In this document: positions 1 to 8,089 of the stretch, piece by piece
How positions within the stretch are numbered: the first letter of the stretch is position 1
How the letters are laid out: each line of letters starts with the position of its first letter
DNA from: Flavobacteriaceae bacterium
Lineage (GTDB): Bacteria; Bacteroidota; Bacteroidia; Flavobacteriales; Flavobacteriaceae
Length of the DNA stretch: 64,000 nucleotides
NCBI GenBank assembly: GCA_947446635.1
Contig: CANFHF010000007.1
Span: forward strand, 23,508 to 87,507
Reading direction: 5' to 3'
The notes under the pieces: generated by a model
What the model saw: only the letters and a program-made list of their open reading frames with translations
Database searches by the model: none
Told to the model about the DNA's origin: nothing
Program-made: the position numbers and the translations under genes

Positions 1-537
1 GCAAAATTATACCTTCGCTGGTCACAAGCTTCATTTGCTGATTTATATGGTACCCCACTGGAATATTATAGTGGTTCAAACCGTATCGATGATATTTTAG
101 TTGAAGGATCCTCACTTGAATTAGTCAAATCTTATCCATCACTTGGAAATGTTAGTTCATTTGAGTGTTCAGGTTTAGATGAAGGTCAAACTTATTTTTA
201 TGCGGTTATTGCTAAATCACCTGCGGCAGGGTTTTATCCGTCAGCGAATTCTAATCTTATTAAAACTACAAATACAGGAACTCTTGGCTTAGTTTCATTC
301 AAATCATTTATGATGAAGGCTTATCCAAATCCAGTTACTAACGGAAAACTGTTTATTAGTTCTCCAAGTAGTAGCGAAAAACAAGTGGCTGTTTATAGTA
401 TTTTAGGACAAAAAGTGCTAGACACCAAAACCACTAATAATGCGGAAATCAATGTGTCTAAATTAGCAAGAGGAATGTATATTCTGAAAATATCAGAAGA
501 TGGTAAATCGGAAGCTAAAAAATTGATTATACAATAA
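1..537 (+). CDS. T9SS type A sorting domain protein, C-terminal part
   Basis: The reading frame is open from base 1 to the stop at 537, so only the last 178 residues are seen. Residues about 1-90 look like the end of a beta-sandwich (fibronectin III-like) domain, with GLDEGQTYFYAVIA as a typical FnIII strand. The last ~75 residues form a Por secretion C-terminal sorting domain: YPNPVTNGKLFI, then YSILGQKVL, then LARGMYILKI and a terminal KKLIIQ. Such domains direct export by the type IX system and surface attachment or release. The catalytic part lies outside the window. Because the neighbours are polyuronide genes, a secreted pectin-degrading enzyme is a reasonable guess, but nothing visible proves it. 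Confidence 0.85.
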   Translation, partial: AKLYLRWSQASFADLYGTPLEYYSGSNRIDDILVEGSSLELVKSYPSLGNVSSFECSGLDEGQTYFYAVIAKSPAAGFYPSANSNLIKTTNTGTLGLVSFKSFMMKAYPNPVTNGKLFISSPSSSEKQVAVYSILGQKVLDTKTTNNAEINVSKLARGMYILKISEDGKSEAKKLIIQ

Positions 538-555
538 ACGAAAATCAGATTTCTT

Positions 556-594
556 AAATGCGGTATTTTTCATAGAAAAATACCGCATTTTTTT
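556..594 (+). terminator. Rho-independent terminator after the T9SS protein
   Basis: A perfect 15-bp stem (556-570 with 576-590) around a 5-nt loop runs into a T-rich tail. It lies 19 nt after the stop at 537 and separates this gene from the lyase-like gene at 682. Confidence 0.9.
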
Positions 595-681
595 ATGTAA
601 ATTTTATAATATTAAACATGCTCAATCAGCTCGTTTAAACTATTTTTGGTAAAAAAATAATAAATCAATAAACCCATCCCA

Positions 682-1527
682 ATGAAATTTAATTTTGCAC
701 TAATGCTTTTCTCAATTGCCTTTTTATCCCGTTCCCAAGTAGTTTTAAAAGCTGATGGTCCTGGAGAAACCTATGAATTAATCAGTAGCGTACTAGCACC
801 TGGAAAATCGGCCGTGGAAGCTGCCGATCTTAATGCATTAGGAAATCACCCCTCTTTTGGAAGACACATTGCCGAAGTTTGGGATGCCGATTTAAAAGAA
901 AATGTTTTCGAATTCTATTCTCATATCGATTATGTGAATGCGGATAAAACAATTACAACAGATAATGAACCAGTCGCTAACGTGGCTCAAAAACAAAGAG
1001 TAGAAATTAAAACCTATGAAGGATCGCCAGATAATTTGAAGGGAACTCTAGGAGAAACCATTACCTACCAATGGAAATTTAAATTACCAAAAGGATTTCA
1101 GCCTTCGGCAAGTTTTACACACTTACACCAAATAAAAGCGGTGGGCGGATCGCAAGACATGCCCATTTTTACCTTAACGGCTAAGAAAGCAGTGGTAAAT
1201 CAACTCAATGTAGTTCATAACAATGAAGACATTTTAGCTAGCATGAACCTTTCGGAACTCGAAGGAACTTGGGTTCAAATTACAGAAGTGATAAAAGTGG
1301 GAGCTAACGGAACTTATTCGGTTGTTATAAAAAGGATAAAAGACGGAAAAGAATTGCTCTCCTATAGTAATCTAGATTTAGAGACGATTCGACCTGACAA
1401 TAATTTCATTCGTCCAAAATGGGGAATTTACCGCAGTTTAAAAAAGGTGGCTGATTTGAGAGAAGAAGCAGTACGTTTTGCAGATTTTTCTATAACAGAA
1501 GGCGTACCGGACACCAAAAAGAAATAA
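682..1527 (+). CDS. Secreted concanavalin-fold polysaccharide lyase-like protein
   Basis: 281 residues with a short N-terminal signal (MKFNFALMLFSIAFLSRSQ). The mature part has the alternating beta-strand character of jelly-roll polysaccharide lyases: ITYQWKFKLPKGF, FTHLHQIKAVGG, WVQITEVIKV and a late RPKWGIYRS. The pattern, with a His-containing strand and a conserved Lys/Tyr strand, resembles the PL13/PL20-type lyase fold (Pfam PF14099). I cannot assign a substrate. It has no T9SS sorting domain, so it is probably periplasmic. It sits between terminators as a single gene next to kduI/kduD, which act on unsaturated uronates that lyases release. Alternatively it may be a non-catalytic sugar-binding jelly-roll protein. 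Confidence 0.55.
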   Translation: MKFNFALMLFSIAFLSRSQVVLKADGPGETYELISSVLAPGKSAVEAADLNALGNHPSFGRHIAEVWDADLKENVFEFYSHIDYVNADKTITTDNEPVANVAQKQRVEIKTYEGSPDNLKGTLGETITYQWKFKLPKGFQPSASFTHLHQIKAVGGSQDMPIFTLTAKKAVVNQLNVVHNNEDILASMNLSELEGTWVQITEVIKVGANGTYSVVIKRIKDGKELLSYSNLDLETIRPDNNFIRPKWGIYRSLKKVADLREEAVRFADFSITEGVPDTKKK

Positions 1528-1584
1528 TTGATTACCCCAAAACGGAATGGATTATTTCATTTGCTAACTAGTTTGAATTTATAG

Positions 1585-1622
1585 AAACAAACCTCGCAGT
1601 TCTGCTTGGAGGTTTGTTTTAT
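1585..1622 (+). terminator. Rho-independent terminator after the lyase-like gene
   Basis: An 11-bp perfect stem (1585-1595 with 1609-1619) is followed by a T-rich tail, 57 nt after the stop at 1527. Confidence 0.85.
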
Positions 1623-1686
1623 ATACGCAATAAACCTTATGCATATATTGCAGTCTAAAACTAATAAATCAAAAATAAATTAATAA

Positions 1687-4161
1687 ATGTCAAAACAAAA
1701 TTACTGCTTTACAATACTATTGATGATTCTTTTTACAAATGCTGTTGTGGCACAAAATGGCTCCGTAAAAGGAACAGTTTTAGACAATCAAAATTCATCT
1801 CCTATCGATTATGCTAGTGTATCCTTACTAAGTTCGATTGATTCCTCAGTTGTAACAGGTACGTTATCCAAAAAAAATGGAGTTTTTTTTATTCAAAATA
1901 TCAGTCCCGGAAAATATAAACTCAAATTCTATTTTGTGGGCTATGAAACTCGTTTGCTAGAAAACATTGTGGTACAAAACAACCAACAAATTCAATTAGA
2001 TACTCTTAAACTAAAACGAACTGTCCAATCTTTAGAAGAAGTCGTGGTTCTGGGTAAAAAATCAAATTCCTATAATAAAATTGATAAACAGCAATACAAA
2101 GCGAATCAATTTCAAACTTCTAAAGGTGGCTCAGCCATTGATGTTGTGAAAAATTTACCTTCGGTAACGGTTAACGGACAAGGAGATATTAGCGTTAGAG
2201 GATCCAATGGCTTTATGGTTTTGGTTAACGGTAAACCCGTTTTGACAGATGCAGCCACTGTTTTAGGTCAATTGCCGGCGAATACTATTGAAAACATTGA
2301 ATTGATAACAGCGCCTTCTGCCAAGTATGACCCCGACGGAAAAGGAGGTATTATAAATATTGTTACGACCAAGGGCACCACGGATGGCATTGCCATAGCT
2401 CCTAATGTTATGGGAGGATTACCCAGTACGGGCGATTATAATAATCTGGAACAGCCCAAACGTTTTGGAGGGGATCTTTCGCTCAACTATAAAAAAAATA
2501 AATTAGACATCGCCGTTAGTACGGCATACCAGAGGAATGATGTCAATGGTTTTCGAGAAGGAAATGTGTTCACCAAAAACTTCGGCAATAATACCATTAC
2601 CCGATTTCCATCCAGTGGAGAAAGAAGTTTTGACAAACACAATTATTCCGGTAAAGCATCGGTGATTTATACAGCTACTAAAAATGATGTTTTTAACGTT
2701 GGTTTTTTTGTAGGCAAAAAATTCCAAGCCCGACGTGCTGATTTGGTTTATAACAATTCTACTTCCGATTTAACTACCAATACAGTTTTAAAGGAAAATA
2801 CCTATTTCAATTCTAATGTACAAACTAAAGAAGGTACTTTTACTTTAGCCAACTTTGATTATACCCACACGTTTACAAACAAGTCAACATTAACGAGTTC
2901 ATTGCTTTACGAATATGCTAATTTATTTGGTAATACCGTCAATAAAAACCTAGACTTACCAACAAAAACTAGCGTTTTACAAGAGGTAAATAATCCTTTT
3001 AAAAATCCTATTTCAGGCTTTCGCTTAAAATTGGATTATGCCATCTCAATAGGAACTGGCAAATGGGAGAGTGGGTATCAATATCGAAATGACCAACAAG
3101 ATGGTACCTTTGATTATATTCTTACTCCAATCCCAATCCCAGCAGTGGATAATTCAAAATTTAAAGGGACTGCAAAAGCTAACAATCATATCAATTCAGT
3201 GTATTCTCAATATTCTGGTAAAGTAGATAAAATGCAATATGTTGCCGGTTTGCGATATGAAAATTCGGCACGGGAAGTTAAGTTGTCTTATGACGCGAAT
3301 GCCCATCTTTTGAATTTAAGTACCTTTTTTCCGTCGGCTAATTTATTATATACTTTTAATAACTCTTGGAATGCCAAAGTAGGCTATAGTAAAAGAGTAC
3401 AACGTAATAATAATTTTGAGTTGAACCCCATACCAGAAAGAGAACACTCTGAAACACTAGAACAAGGCGACCCTGATTTATTGCCGCAGTTTGTCGATTT
3501 GGTAGAATTAGGAATGAACCATACCTTCAAAAAAGGAACTTTATTTACCACGTTGTATTATCAAAATATCAAAAATCCTATTCAAAGGGTAAATAGTGTG
3601 TATTCCGATACCATTCTGAATCGATTGTTCACGAATGCAGAAAAAGCAAGGCTTTTCGGGTTGGAATTTGGAACCAACATCAAACCCGTAAAATGGATGT
3701 CGATTTTTGTTGGGGGCAATATTTATAATTATAAAATTAGCGGTAATCTAAACGTTTTAGAAGAAACGTCAATGGTGAATAATTCTAATTGGGTGTATTC
3801 TCTAAATGCCAATAGCACTTTCAATTTAGATAAGAATTGGAGTGTTACTGCCAATGTAAATTACACTTCTGTAAAACCAACTGCACAAGGAGAAGACTCC
3901 AGATTTCTATCACCTAATATGGCTGTAAAGAAAACTATTTTAGCCGGAAAAGGCAGCTTAGGGTTGCAATGGCAAAACATAAATTTCGGCACTATGGATT
4001 CGAGCCAGCAAAGAATTACCACTTCGGGAAATGATTTTTATACCACAACCAATTATATCTATGAAACCAATGTGTTGTTGCTTAATTTTAGCTACAATTT
4101 TAATAAATGGACTAGTAAAAATAAACTCCCAACAAGTGAAATTGGGGAAAAAGAATTTTAG
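1687..4161 (+). CDS. TonB-dependent receptor-type outer-membrane beta-barrel protein
   Basis: 824 residues. A signal peptide (residues 1-22, ending VVAQ) is followed by a carboxypeptidase-regulatory-like domain (~26-110: GSVKGTVLD, YASVSLLSS, YKLKFYFVGYE), a plug domain (~140-230: GGSAIDVVKNLPSVTV, DISVRGSNGFMVLVNG, TIENIELITAPSAKYD, GGIINIVT) and a long C-terminal barrel of alternating strands. This order matches the outer membrane beta-barrel family (OMP_b-brl_3) of Bacteroidota. No SusD partner follows, so it is not a classical SusCD pair. The polyuronide context suggests uptake of an oligosaccharide or a linked nutrient, which is inference. It is bounded by terminators on both sides, so it is probably monocistronic. 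Confidence 0.85.
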   Translation: MSKQNYCFTILLMILFTNAVVAQNGSVKGTVLDNQNSSPIDYASVSLLSSIDSSVVTGTLSKKNGVFFIQNISPGKYKLKFYFVGYETRLLENIVVQNNQQIQLDTLKLKRTVQSLEEVVVLGKKSNSYNKIDKQQYKANQFQTSKGGSAIDVVKNLPSVTVNGQGDISVRGSNGFMVLVNGKPVLTDAATVLGQLPANTIENIELITAPSAKYDPDGKGGIINIVTTKGTTDGIAIAPNVMGGLPSTGDYNNLEQPKRFGGDLSLNYKKNKLDIAVSTAYQRNDVNGFREGNVFTKNFGNNTITRFPSSGERSFDKHNYSGKASVIYTATKNDVFNVGFFVGKKFQARRADLVYNNSTSDLTTNTVLKENTYFNSNVQTKEGTFTLANFDYTHTFTNKSTLTSSLLYEYANLFGNTVNKNLDLPTKTSVLQEVNNPFKNPISGFRLKLDYAISIGTGKWESGYQYRNDQQDGTFDYILTPIPIPAVDNSKFKGTAKANNHINSVYSQYSGKVDKMQYVAGLRYENSAREVKLSYDANAHLLNLSTFFPSANLLYTFNNSWNAKVGYSKRVQRNNNFELNPIPEREHSETLEQGDPDLLPQFVDLVELGMNHTFKKGTLFTTLYYQNIKNPIQRVNSVYSDTILNRLFTNAEKARLFGLEFGTNIKPVKWMSIFVGGNIYNYKISGNLNVLEETSMVNNSNWVYSLNANSTFNLDKNWSVTANVNYTSVKPTAQGEDSRFLSPNMAVKKTILAGKGSLGLQWQNINFGTMDSSQQRITTSGNDFYTTTNYIYETNVLLLNFSYNFNKWTSKNKLPTSEIGEKEF

Positions 4162-4183
4162 TTTTATTTTAGGTAGTCAAAAC

Positions 4184-4219
4184 AAAAGACCGAAGTTTCA
4201 ATAGAAACTTCGGTCTTTT
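4184..4219. terminator. Bidirectional terminator between convergent genes
   Basis: A perfect 16-bp stem (4184-4199 with 4204-4219) with a 4-nt loop and A/T-rich flanks lies between the receptor gene (stop 4161) and the DUF4861 gene (stop 4242 on the minus strand). It can end transcripts from both sides. Confidence 0.9.
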
Positions 4220-4241
4220 ATTTAAGAAGTAAAATAAATTG

Positions 4242-5423
4242 CTATTTTATTTTTACTGTAATCGGATGGTTTATTTTCACAGTAAACAGACCTAGGTAAT
4301 TTTCCCAAGCTTCTTTTGTGTTAAATGCACCTTGTTTTTTCCACCCAAAACCAGAATAATAAATTACCTTGTTGTTCTTTACTTTAAGGGCAGCATATAG
4401 ATTACATAATTCTTTATTTGAATTCATGTATTTTTCATAGTTAATGGCGGTGTTTTTAGGGAAGACAATTCCAGTTCCTAATTCAGAATCATCAAGAGGT
4501 TGCCAATAATCAATCCAACCTTCTTTTAGATTACCTTCTGTCTTTCCGTTATTTTCATGTAAAGTTATTCCTGTAGCAAGTGTTTTTGTTCCTGAAATTG
4601 AAATTTCGAATTTCGAAAGGAAACTTCCATAATCTAAACTGATGTGTTTTACCTCAGAGATTTTGTTTCCGGCAGCGTCCCAGTCGGCATAAGTCAAAAT
4701 AAAACTTGTTCGAATTGGTCCCGTCGTAACGGTTTTCCAAGTGGTAAAGTTTTTAGAAAAATAATAGACACTATCCACTTTTACGGCAACGCCACCAATT
4801 CCACGACTGTCTCCAACATGAAAATTGTCTAAACCTTCACCAGTATCTTTGTGATAGGTTCCGGTTCCATTGGTGTATTTTTCATACCATTTGTTCAGGA
4901 TTGGATATTCCACTCTTTTTAACCAGGCATCAATACCGCTTGTTAAAGTTCCTCCTTTGACTTTATCTTCTGTCATTTTTTGGGCAACAGGACCATAGGT
5001 TCTAAAAGCTACTTTGTTATTTTCCCAAGCATAATCATCGATTCTTTCAGGAACAAATCTTGAATAGCACCAATTTTCACTTGCTTTTGGAATAACAGTT
5101 GTGCGAACAAGTTCTAGTTTTTTCTTGGAATGCGCCATTATTTTTGGTTGGAATAGTAAAACATCAGAAATGCCATCACCATCTTCATCCACACATTGGG
5201 TTACTAAAAAATCAGAAGTGCCTATTTCTCTAATGCCATATTGCTCCAATTTATCAAAGCTGTTTAGGCCTAGAGATTCTTTAGATAGCGATACCGTTTC
5301 GAACTCCCTTTCAATATTTAAACAATTGGTTACGATAATTATTTTGTTTCTTTCCGCTTTTTGGGAATAGGAAACAAACGTACTAGCAAGCAGTAATGAT
5401 AGTATAAGTCTATGTTTGCACAT
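4242..5423 (-). CDS. DUF4861 family secreted protein
   Basis: 393 residues from the ATG at 5423. This start puts a clean signal peptide first (MCKHRLILSLLLASTFVSYSQ). An in-frame ATG at 5447, overlapping the kduD stop, is the alternative, and the frame opens further upstream inside kduD. The mature protein resembles the DUF4861 family of Bacteroidota: VDEDGDGISDVLLFQP near the start, then long beta-rich segments such as RFVPERIDDYAWEN and GIDAWLKRVEYPI. The family's reaction is not known to me. It is the last gene of a kduI-kduD-DUF4861 unit, so a periplasmic role in breaking down or isomerising uronate oligosaccharides is likely by context only. Confidence 0.75.
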   Translation of the reverse strand: MCKHRLILSLLLASTFVSYSQKAERNKIIIVTNCLNIEREFETVSLSKESLGLNSFDKLEQYGIREIGTSDFLVTQCVDEDGDGISDVLLFQPKIMAHSKKKLELVRTTVIPKASENWCYSRFVPERIDDYAWENNKVAFRTYGPVAQKMTEDKVKGGTLTSGIDAWLKRVEYPILNKWYEKYTNGTGTYHKDTGEGLDNFHVGDSRGIGGVAVKVDSVYYFSKNFTTWKTVTTGPIRTSFILTYADWDAAGNKISEVKHISLDYGSFLSKFEISISGTKTLATGITLHENNGKTEGNLKEGWIDYWQPLDDSELGTGIVFPKNTAINYEKYMNSNKELCNLYAALKVKNNKVIYYSGFGWKKQGAFNTKEAWENYLGLFTVKINHPITVKIK

Positions 5424-5436
5424 ACTAGTATTTTTA

Positions 5437-6228
5437 TTATAGTTCATTGGAAGGCTTCCCGATGGTAGCCAAAATTCCTCCATCTACATAAACAATATGC
5501 CCATTTACAAAATCACTTGCTTTTGATGACAAGAAGATAGCGGCACCTTGCAAATCCTCAGGATCACCCCAACGACCAGCTGGCGTTCTAGCTATGATAA
5601 AGTCATTAAAAGGATGTCCGTCTACTCTAATAGGAGCGGTTTGACTTGTTGCAAAATAGCCAGGTCCAATTCCGTTTGTTTGAATATTAAACTTTGCCCA
5701 TTCCGTTGCCATGCTTTTGGTTAGCATTTTTAGACCTCCTTTTGCCGAAGCATAAGCACTCACAGAATCTCTTCCAAGCTCGCTCATCATCGAACAAATA
5801 TTAATGATTTTTCCTCCTCCACGTTGAATCATTCCTTTAGCCACGTTTTTAGAAACAATAAAAGGACTTATTAGGTCAACATTTATTACCGCTGCAAAAT
5901 CGGCAACTTCCATTTCAATGATTGGCGTTCTTTTGATGATTCCAGCATTGTTGATCAAAATATCAATAGGACCCACTTCAGCTTCAATCTTTTTTATACT
6001 TGCAATGACAGCAGTCTCATCAGTTACGTCAAAAACATATCCGTAAGCTTCAATTCCAACAGATTTGTATTCTGCAATGGCATTGTCTAGTGCTTGCTGT
6101 GAAAGATCATTTACAACAATTTTAGCGCCAGCATGACCCAATCCTTTAGACATTGCCATTCCTAGACCATGAACTCCTCCTGTAATAAGTGCTGTTTTTC
6201 CTGTTAAATCAAATAGGTTAATCGACAT
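5437..6228 (-). CDS. kduD: 2-deoxy-D-gluconate 3-dehydrogenase (KduD)
   Basis: 263-residue classical short-chain dehydrogenase. The nucleotide-binding motif TGGVHGLG is at 16-23, NNAG at 93-96, the catalytic Ser at 146 and the Y159-x3-K163 pair follow. KduD reduces 2,5-diketo-3-deoxygluconate (from KduI) to 2-keto-3-deoxygluconate in the breakdown of unsaturated galacturonate. It follows kduI by 24 nt on the same strand, and that pairing makes the specific call much safer than the SDR fold alone. Other SDRs acting on uronate derivatives look alike. The start at 6228 gives the usual SDR N-terminus. Confidence 0.85.
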   Translation of the reverse strand: MSINLFDLTGKTALITGGVHGLGMAMSKGLGHAGAKIVVNDLSQQALDNAIAEYKSVGIEAYGYVFDVTDETAVIASIKKIEAEVGPIDILINNAGIIKRTPIIEMEVADFAAVINVDLISPFIVSKNVAKGMIQRGGGKIINICSMMSELGRDSVSAYASAKGGLKMLTKSMATEWAKFNIQTNGIGPGYFATSQTAPIRVDGHPFNDFIIARTPAGRWGDPEDLQGAAIFLSSKASDFVNGHIVYVDGGILATIGKPSNEL

Positions 6229-6252
6229 AATTTTTATTTAATAGTTATTAAT

Positions 6253-7092
6253 TTATCTTAATTCATTTATTTTACATACATCCATATCTCCGTAGTCTAA
6301 ATTCTCTCCTGCCATACCCCAAATGAAAGTATAATTAGAAGTTCCTGAACCAGAGTGTATGGACCATGGTGGAGAAATAACAGCTTGGTGGTTATTCATC
6401 CAAATGTGTCTTGTTTCTTGCGCCTCTCCCATAAAATGACAAACGGCTTGATTTTCGGGAATATCTAAATAGAAATAAACTTCCATTCTACGGTCATGTA
6501 CATGAGCTGGCATAGTATTCCAAACACTGCCTATTTTCAATTCGGTCATTCCCATTTGCAATTGACAAGTGGTAACCACTCCGCCAATAATCATTTGGTT
6601 TACGGTACGGTGATTGGCCGTTTCCATGGAGCCTAATTGTAATTTATTAGCCTCGGCAAGACTTACTTTTTTAGAAGGATAGTGCGTATGGGCTGGAGCC
6701 GAATTTAAATAAAACTTTGCGGGGTTTTTAGCATCGTCACTTTTAAAAATAATTTCCTTGTTACCGCTCCCTATATACAAAGCATCTTTAAAGCCTAATT
6801 CATAAGAAATTCCATCGGCGATAATAGTTCCATTTCCACCTACATTTATTATTCCTAATTCTCTTCGCTCTAAAAAATAACTAGATTTAAGCGGATCAAT
6901 TGTATCAAGGGTTAGTGGTGTTAGTGGTACTGCAGAACCGGCAATATAACGATCATAATGGGAATAAGTAAGTGTTATTTCCCCTTCTTTCATCAAGTTA
7001 TCGATCAAAAATTCGGATCTCAATTGAGAAGTATCGTAGCGCTTAACGGCCTGAGGACTAGAAGCATATCTTGTTTCGTAAGATGTTGACAT
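6253..7092 (-). CDS. kduI: 5-dehydro-4-deoxy-D-glucuronate isomerase (KduI)
   Basis: 279 residues, the usual family length. KduI converts 5-keto-4-deoxyuronate to 2,5-diketo-3-deoxygluconate in the cytoplasm. The cupin metal ligands are visible: H197 and H199 in AHVHDRR, E204 in MEVYFY, and H246 in PPWSIHSG. Their spacing equals that of the E. coli enzyme (196/198/203/245, from memory). It is first in a kduI-kduD-DUF4861 unit and faces the divergent control region 7093-7562. Together with KduD it shows that the locus handles products of pectin or a similar polyuronide. Confidence 0.95.
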   Translation of the reverse strand: MSTSYETRYASSPQAVKRYDTSQLRSEFLIDNLMKEGEITLTYSHYDRYIAGSAVPLTPLTLDTIDPLKSSYFLERRELGIINVGGNGTIIADGISYELGFKDALYIGSGNKEIIFKSDDAKNPAKFYLNSAPAHTHYPSKKVSLAEANKLQLGSMETANHRTVNQMIIGGVVTTCQLQMGMTELKIGSVWNTMPAHVHDRRMEVYFYLDIPENQAVCHFMGEAQETRHIWMNNHQAVISPPWSIHSGSGTSNYTFIWGMAGENLDYGDMDVCKINELR

Positions 7093-7350
7093 TTTTAATG
7101 TATTTTGTTTAATTTAAATTATTTATAATCGGTTTTTATAATTTATCAAATATCGAAATAATAAAGCCAATAATTAATGTAATTATTAATTAATATAAAA
7201 ATGAAAATACATAAAAGGCATATAAAAGTTCAATACTTTGAAAATGAGACTATTTGATTCTTTATAGGTGTCCTAAGAAGAATCTGCTTTTTAATACATT
7301 ATTATTTATAATCTAATAATTTGCGAAGTTAAATTAATTTTCATTGATTT

Positions 7351-7371
7351 ACGTGTGCGGACACGTTTTTA
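7351..7371. promoter_or_regulatory. Palindrome, operator or hairpin, upstream of kduI
   Basis: ACGTGT-GCGG-ACACGT is a perfect 6-bp inverted repeat (7351-7356 with 7361-7366) followed by five T on the plus strand. It stands out by its G+C content in very AT-rich surroundings. It could be an operator, for example for a LacI- or GntR-type sugar regulator, or a small plus-strand terminator. No plus-strand gene precedes it, so the operator reading is somewhat more attractive. It lies about 260 nt upstream of the kduI start. Confidence 0.4.
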
Positions 7372-7440
7372 TGAGAATTAATAATCGATAAAAATTAGCT
7401 ATTTTTATATTTATGAAGTTGAGTATTTAAATTTTCACTA

Positions 7441-7472
7441 AGAAAGGAGGTGTTGAAATGTTAAGAATATAA
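7441..7472 (+). promoter_or_regulatory. Full-length Shine-Dalgarno site with a 4-codon ORF (M-L-R-I-stop)
   Basis: AGAAAGGAGGTG at 7441-7452 is complementary over 12 nt to the 16S rRNA 3' tail of Bacteroidota (CACCTCCTTTCT, from general knowledge). It precedes an ATG at 7458 with the classical 7-nt spacing from GGAGG, but the frame stops after four codons at 7470-7472. GGTGTT (7449-7454) can pair with AACACC (7486-7491), which would mask part of the SD. Bacteroidota genes rarely use SD sequences, so this is unusual. It lies about 90 nt upstream of the DUF6913-dapA unit and could be a regulatory leader. Confidence 0.5.
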
Positions 7473-7562
7473 CAAAAAGTTTTAAAACACCATTATACTT
7501 TTTTAGATTTACCATTTCAATTGCGACTTATTTAATTAATTTTGTAAACTAGTTAAAACTAT

Positions 7563-8081
7563 ATGTTTTTAAATTATATTAAGGATTTTTTTTTAAAAAG
7601 AATATTAAAAAATAATTTACACAATGTAAAAAGCAGTTCCTCTTTGAATGCTATTAAAACAGTTGGCTTGCTTATTGATGAAAGCTATTTTTTTGAAAAG
7701 GAATCCCTAATCAAGGAATTGATATTTAATGGGGTTTTAGAAAGCGATATTAAAACAATTGTTTACAGGGATAAACTAAAAAAAAACGAGGAGTATTCTC
7801 TGCCTACTTTTGGCATTAAAGATCTCGATTGGAAATCGGATATCACTAATGAAGTAGTAAGTAATTTTATCAATCAAAAATTTGATTTATTAATCAGTTA
7901 TTACGATGTTGAAAAAGCGATTTTACTCACAATAACCCATAATTCTAAAGCGCAATTTAAAGTTGGCTTTTCATCTGTAGATAAACGATTGAATCATCTG
8001 ATGATAAATACTAATGCTGAAAATCACAAAGTTTTTACCCACGAATTATTCAGGTATTTAAAAATATTAAACAAAATATAA
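7563..8081 (+). CDS. DUF6913 family protein, unknown function
   Basis: 172 residues, no signal peptide and no membrane segment. The N-terminus is basic and helical ([13 protein letters not shown]), followed by alternating alpha/beta segments: [49 protein letters not shown]. It matches the flavobacterial DUF6913 family that typically precedes dapA. The stop is 8 nt before the dapA start, so the two are co-transcribed. No catalytic motif is recognisable and the function is unknown. The start at 7563 has no SD of its own; the strong SD at 7441 is out of reach. Confidence 0.75.
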   Translation: MFLNYIKDFFLKRILKNNLHNVKSSSSLNAIKTVGLLIDESYFFEKESLIKELIFNGVLESDIKTIVYRDKLKKNEEYSLPTFGIKDLDWKSDITNEVVSNFINQKFDLLISYYDVEKAILLTITHNSKAQFKVGFSSVDKRLNHLMINTNAENHKVFTHELFRYLKILNKI

Positions 8082-8089
8082 AACAAATT

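Larger units (their letters stand above)
7093..7562. promoter_or_regulatory. Divergent intergenic region between kduI and DUF6913-dapA
   Basis: 470 nt without a convincing gene. It is very AT-rich and should hold the kduI promoter on one side and the DUF6913-dapA promoter on the other. A TAnnTTTG-type -7 box on the plus strand is at 7537-7544, but the nearest TTG (7521-7523) is only 13 nt upstream, shorter than usual. Two distinct elements inside are listed separately: a palindrome at 7351-7366 and a strong SD with a mini-ORF at 7441-7472. Confidence 0.6.

Noticed and set aside
310..537. A separate 75-residue gene
   Set aside because: The frame is open from base 1 with FnIII-like sequence, so this is only the sorting domain of a longer protein.
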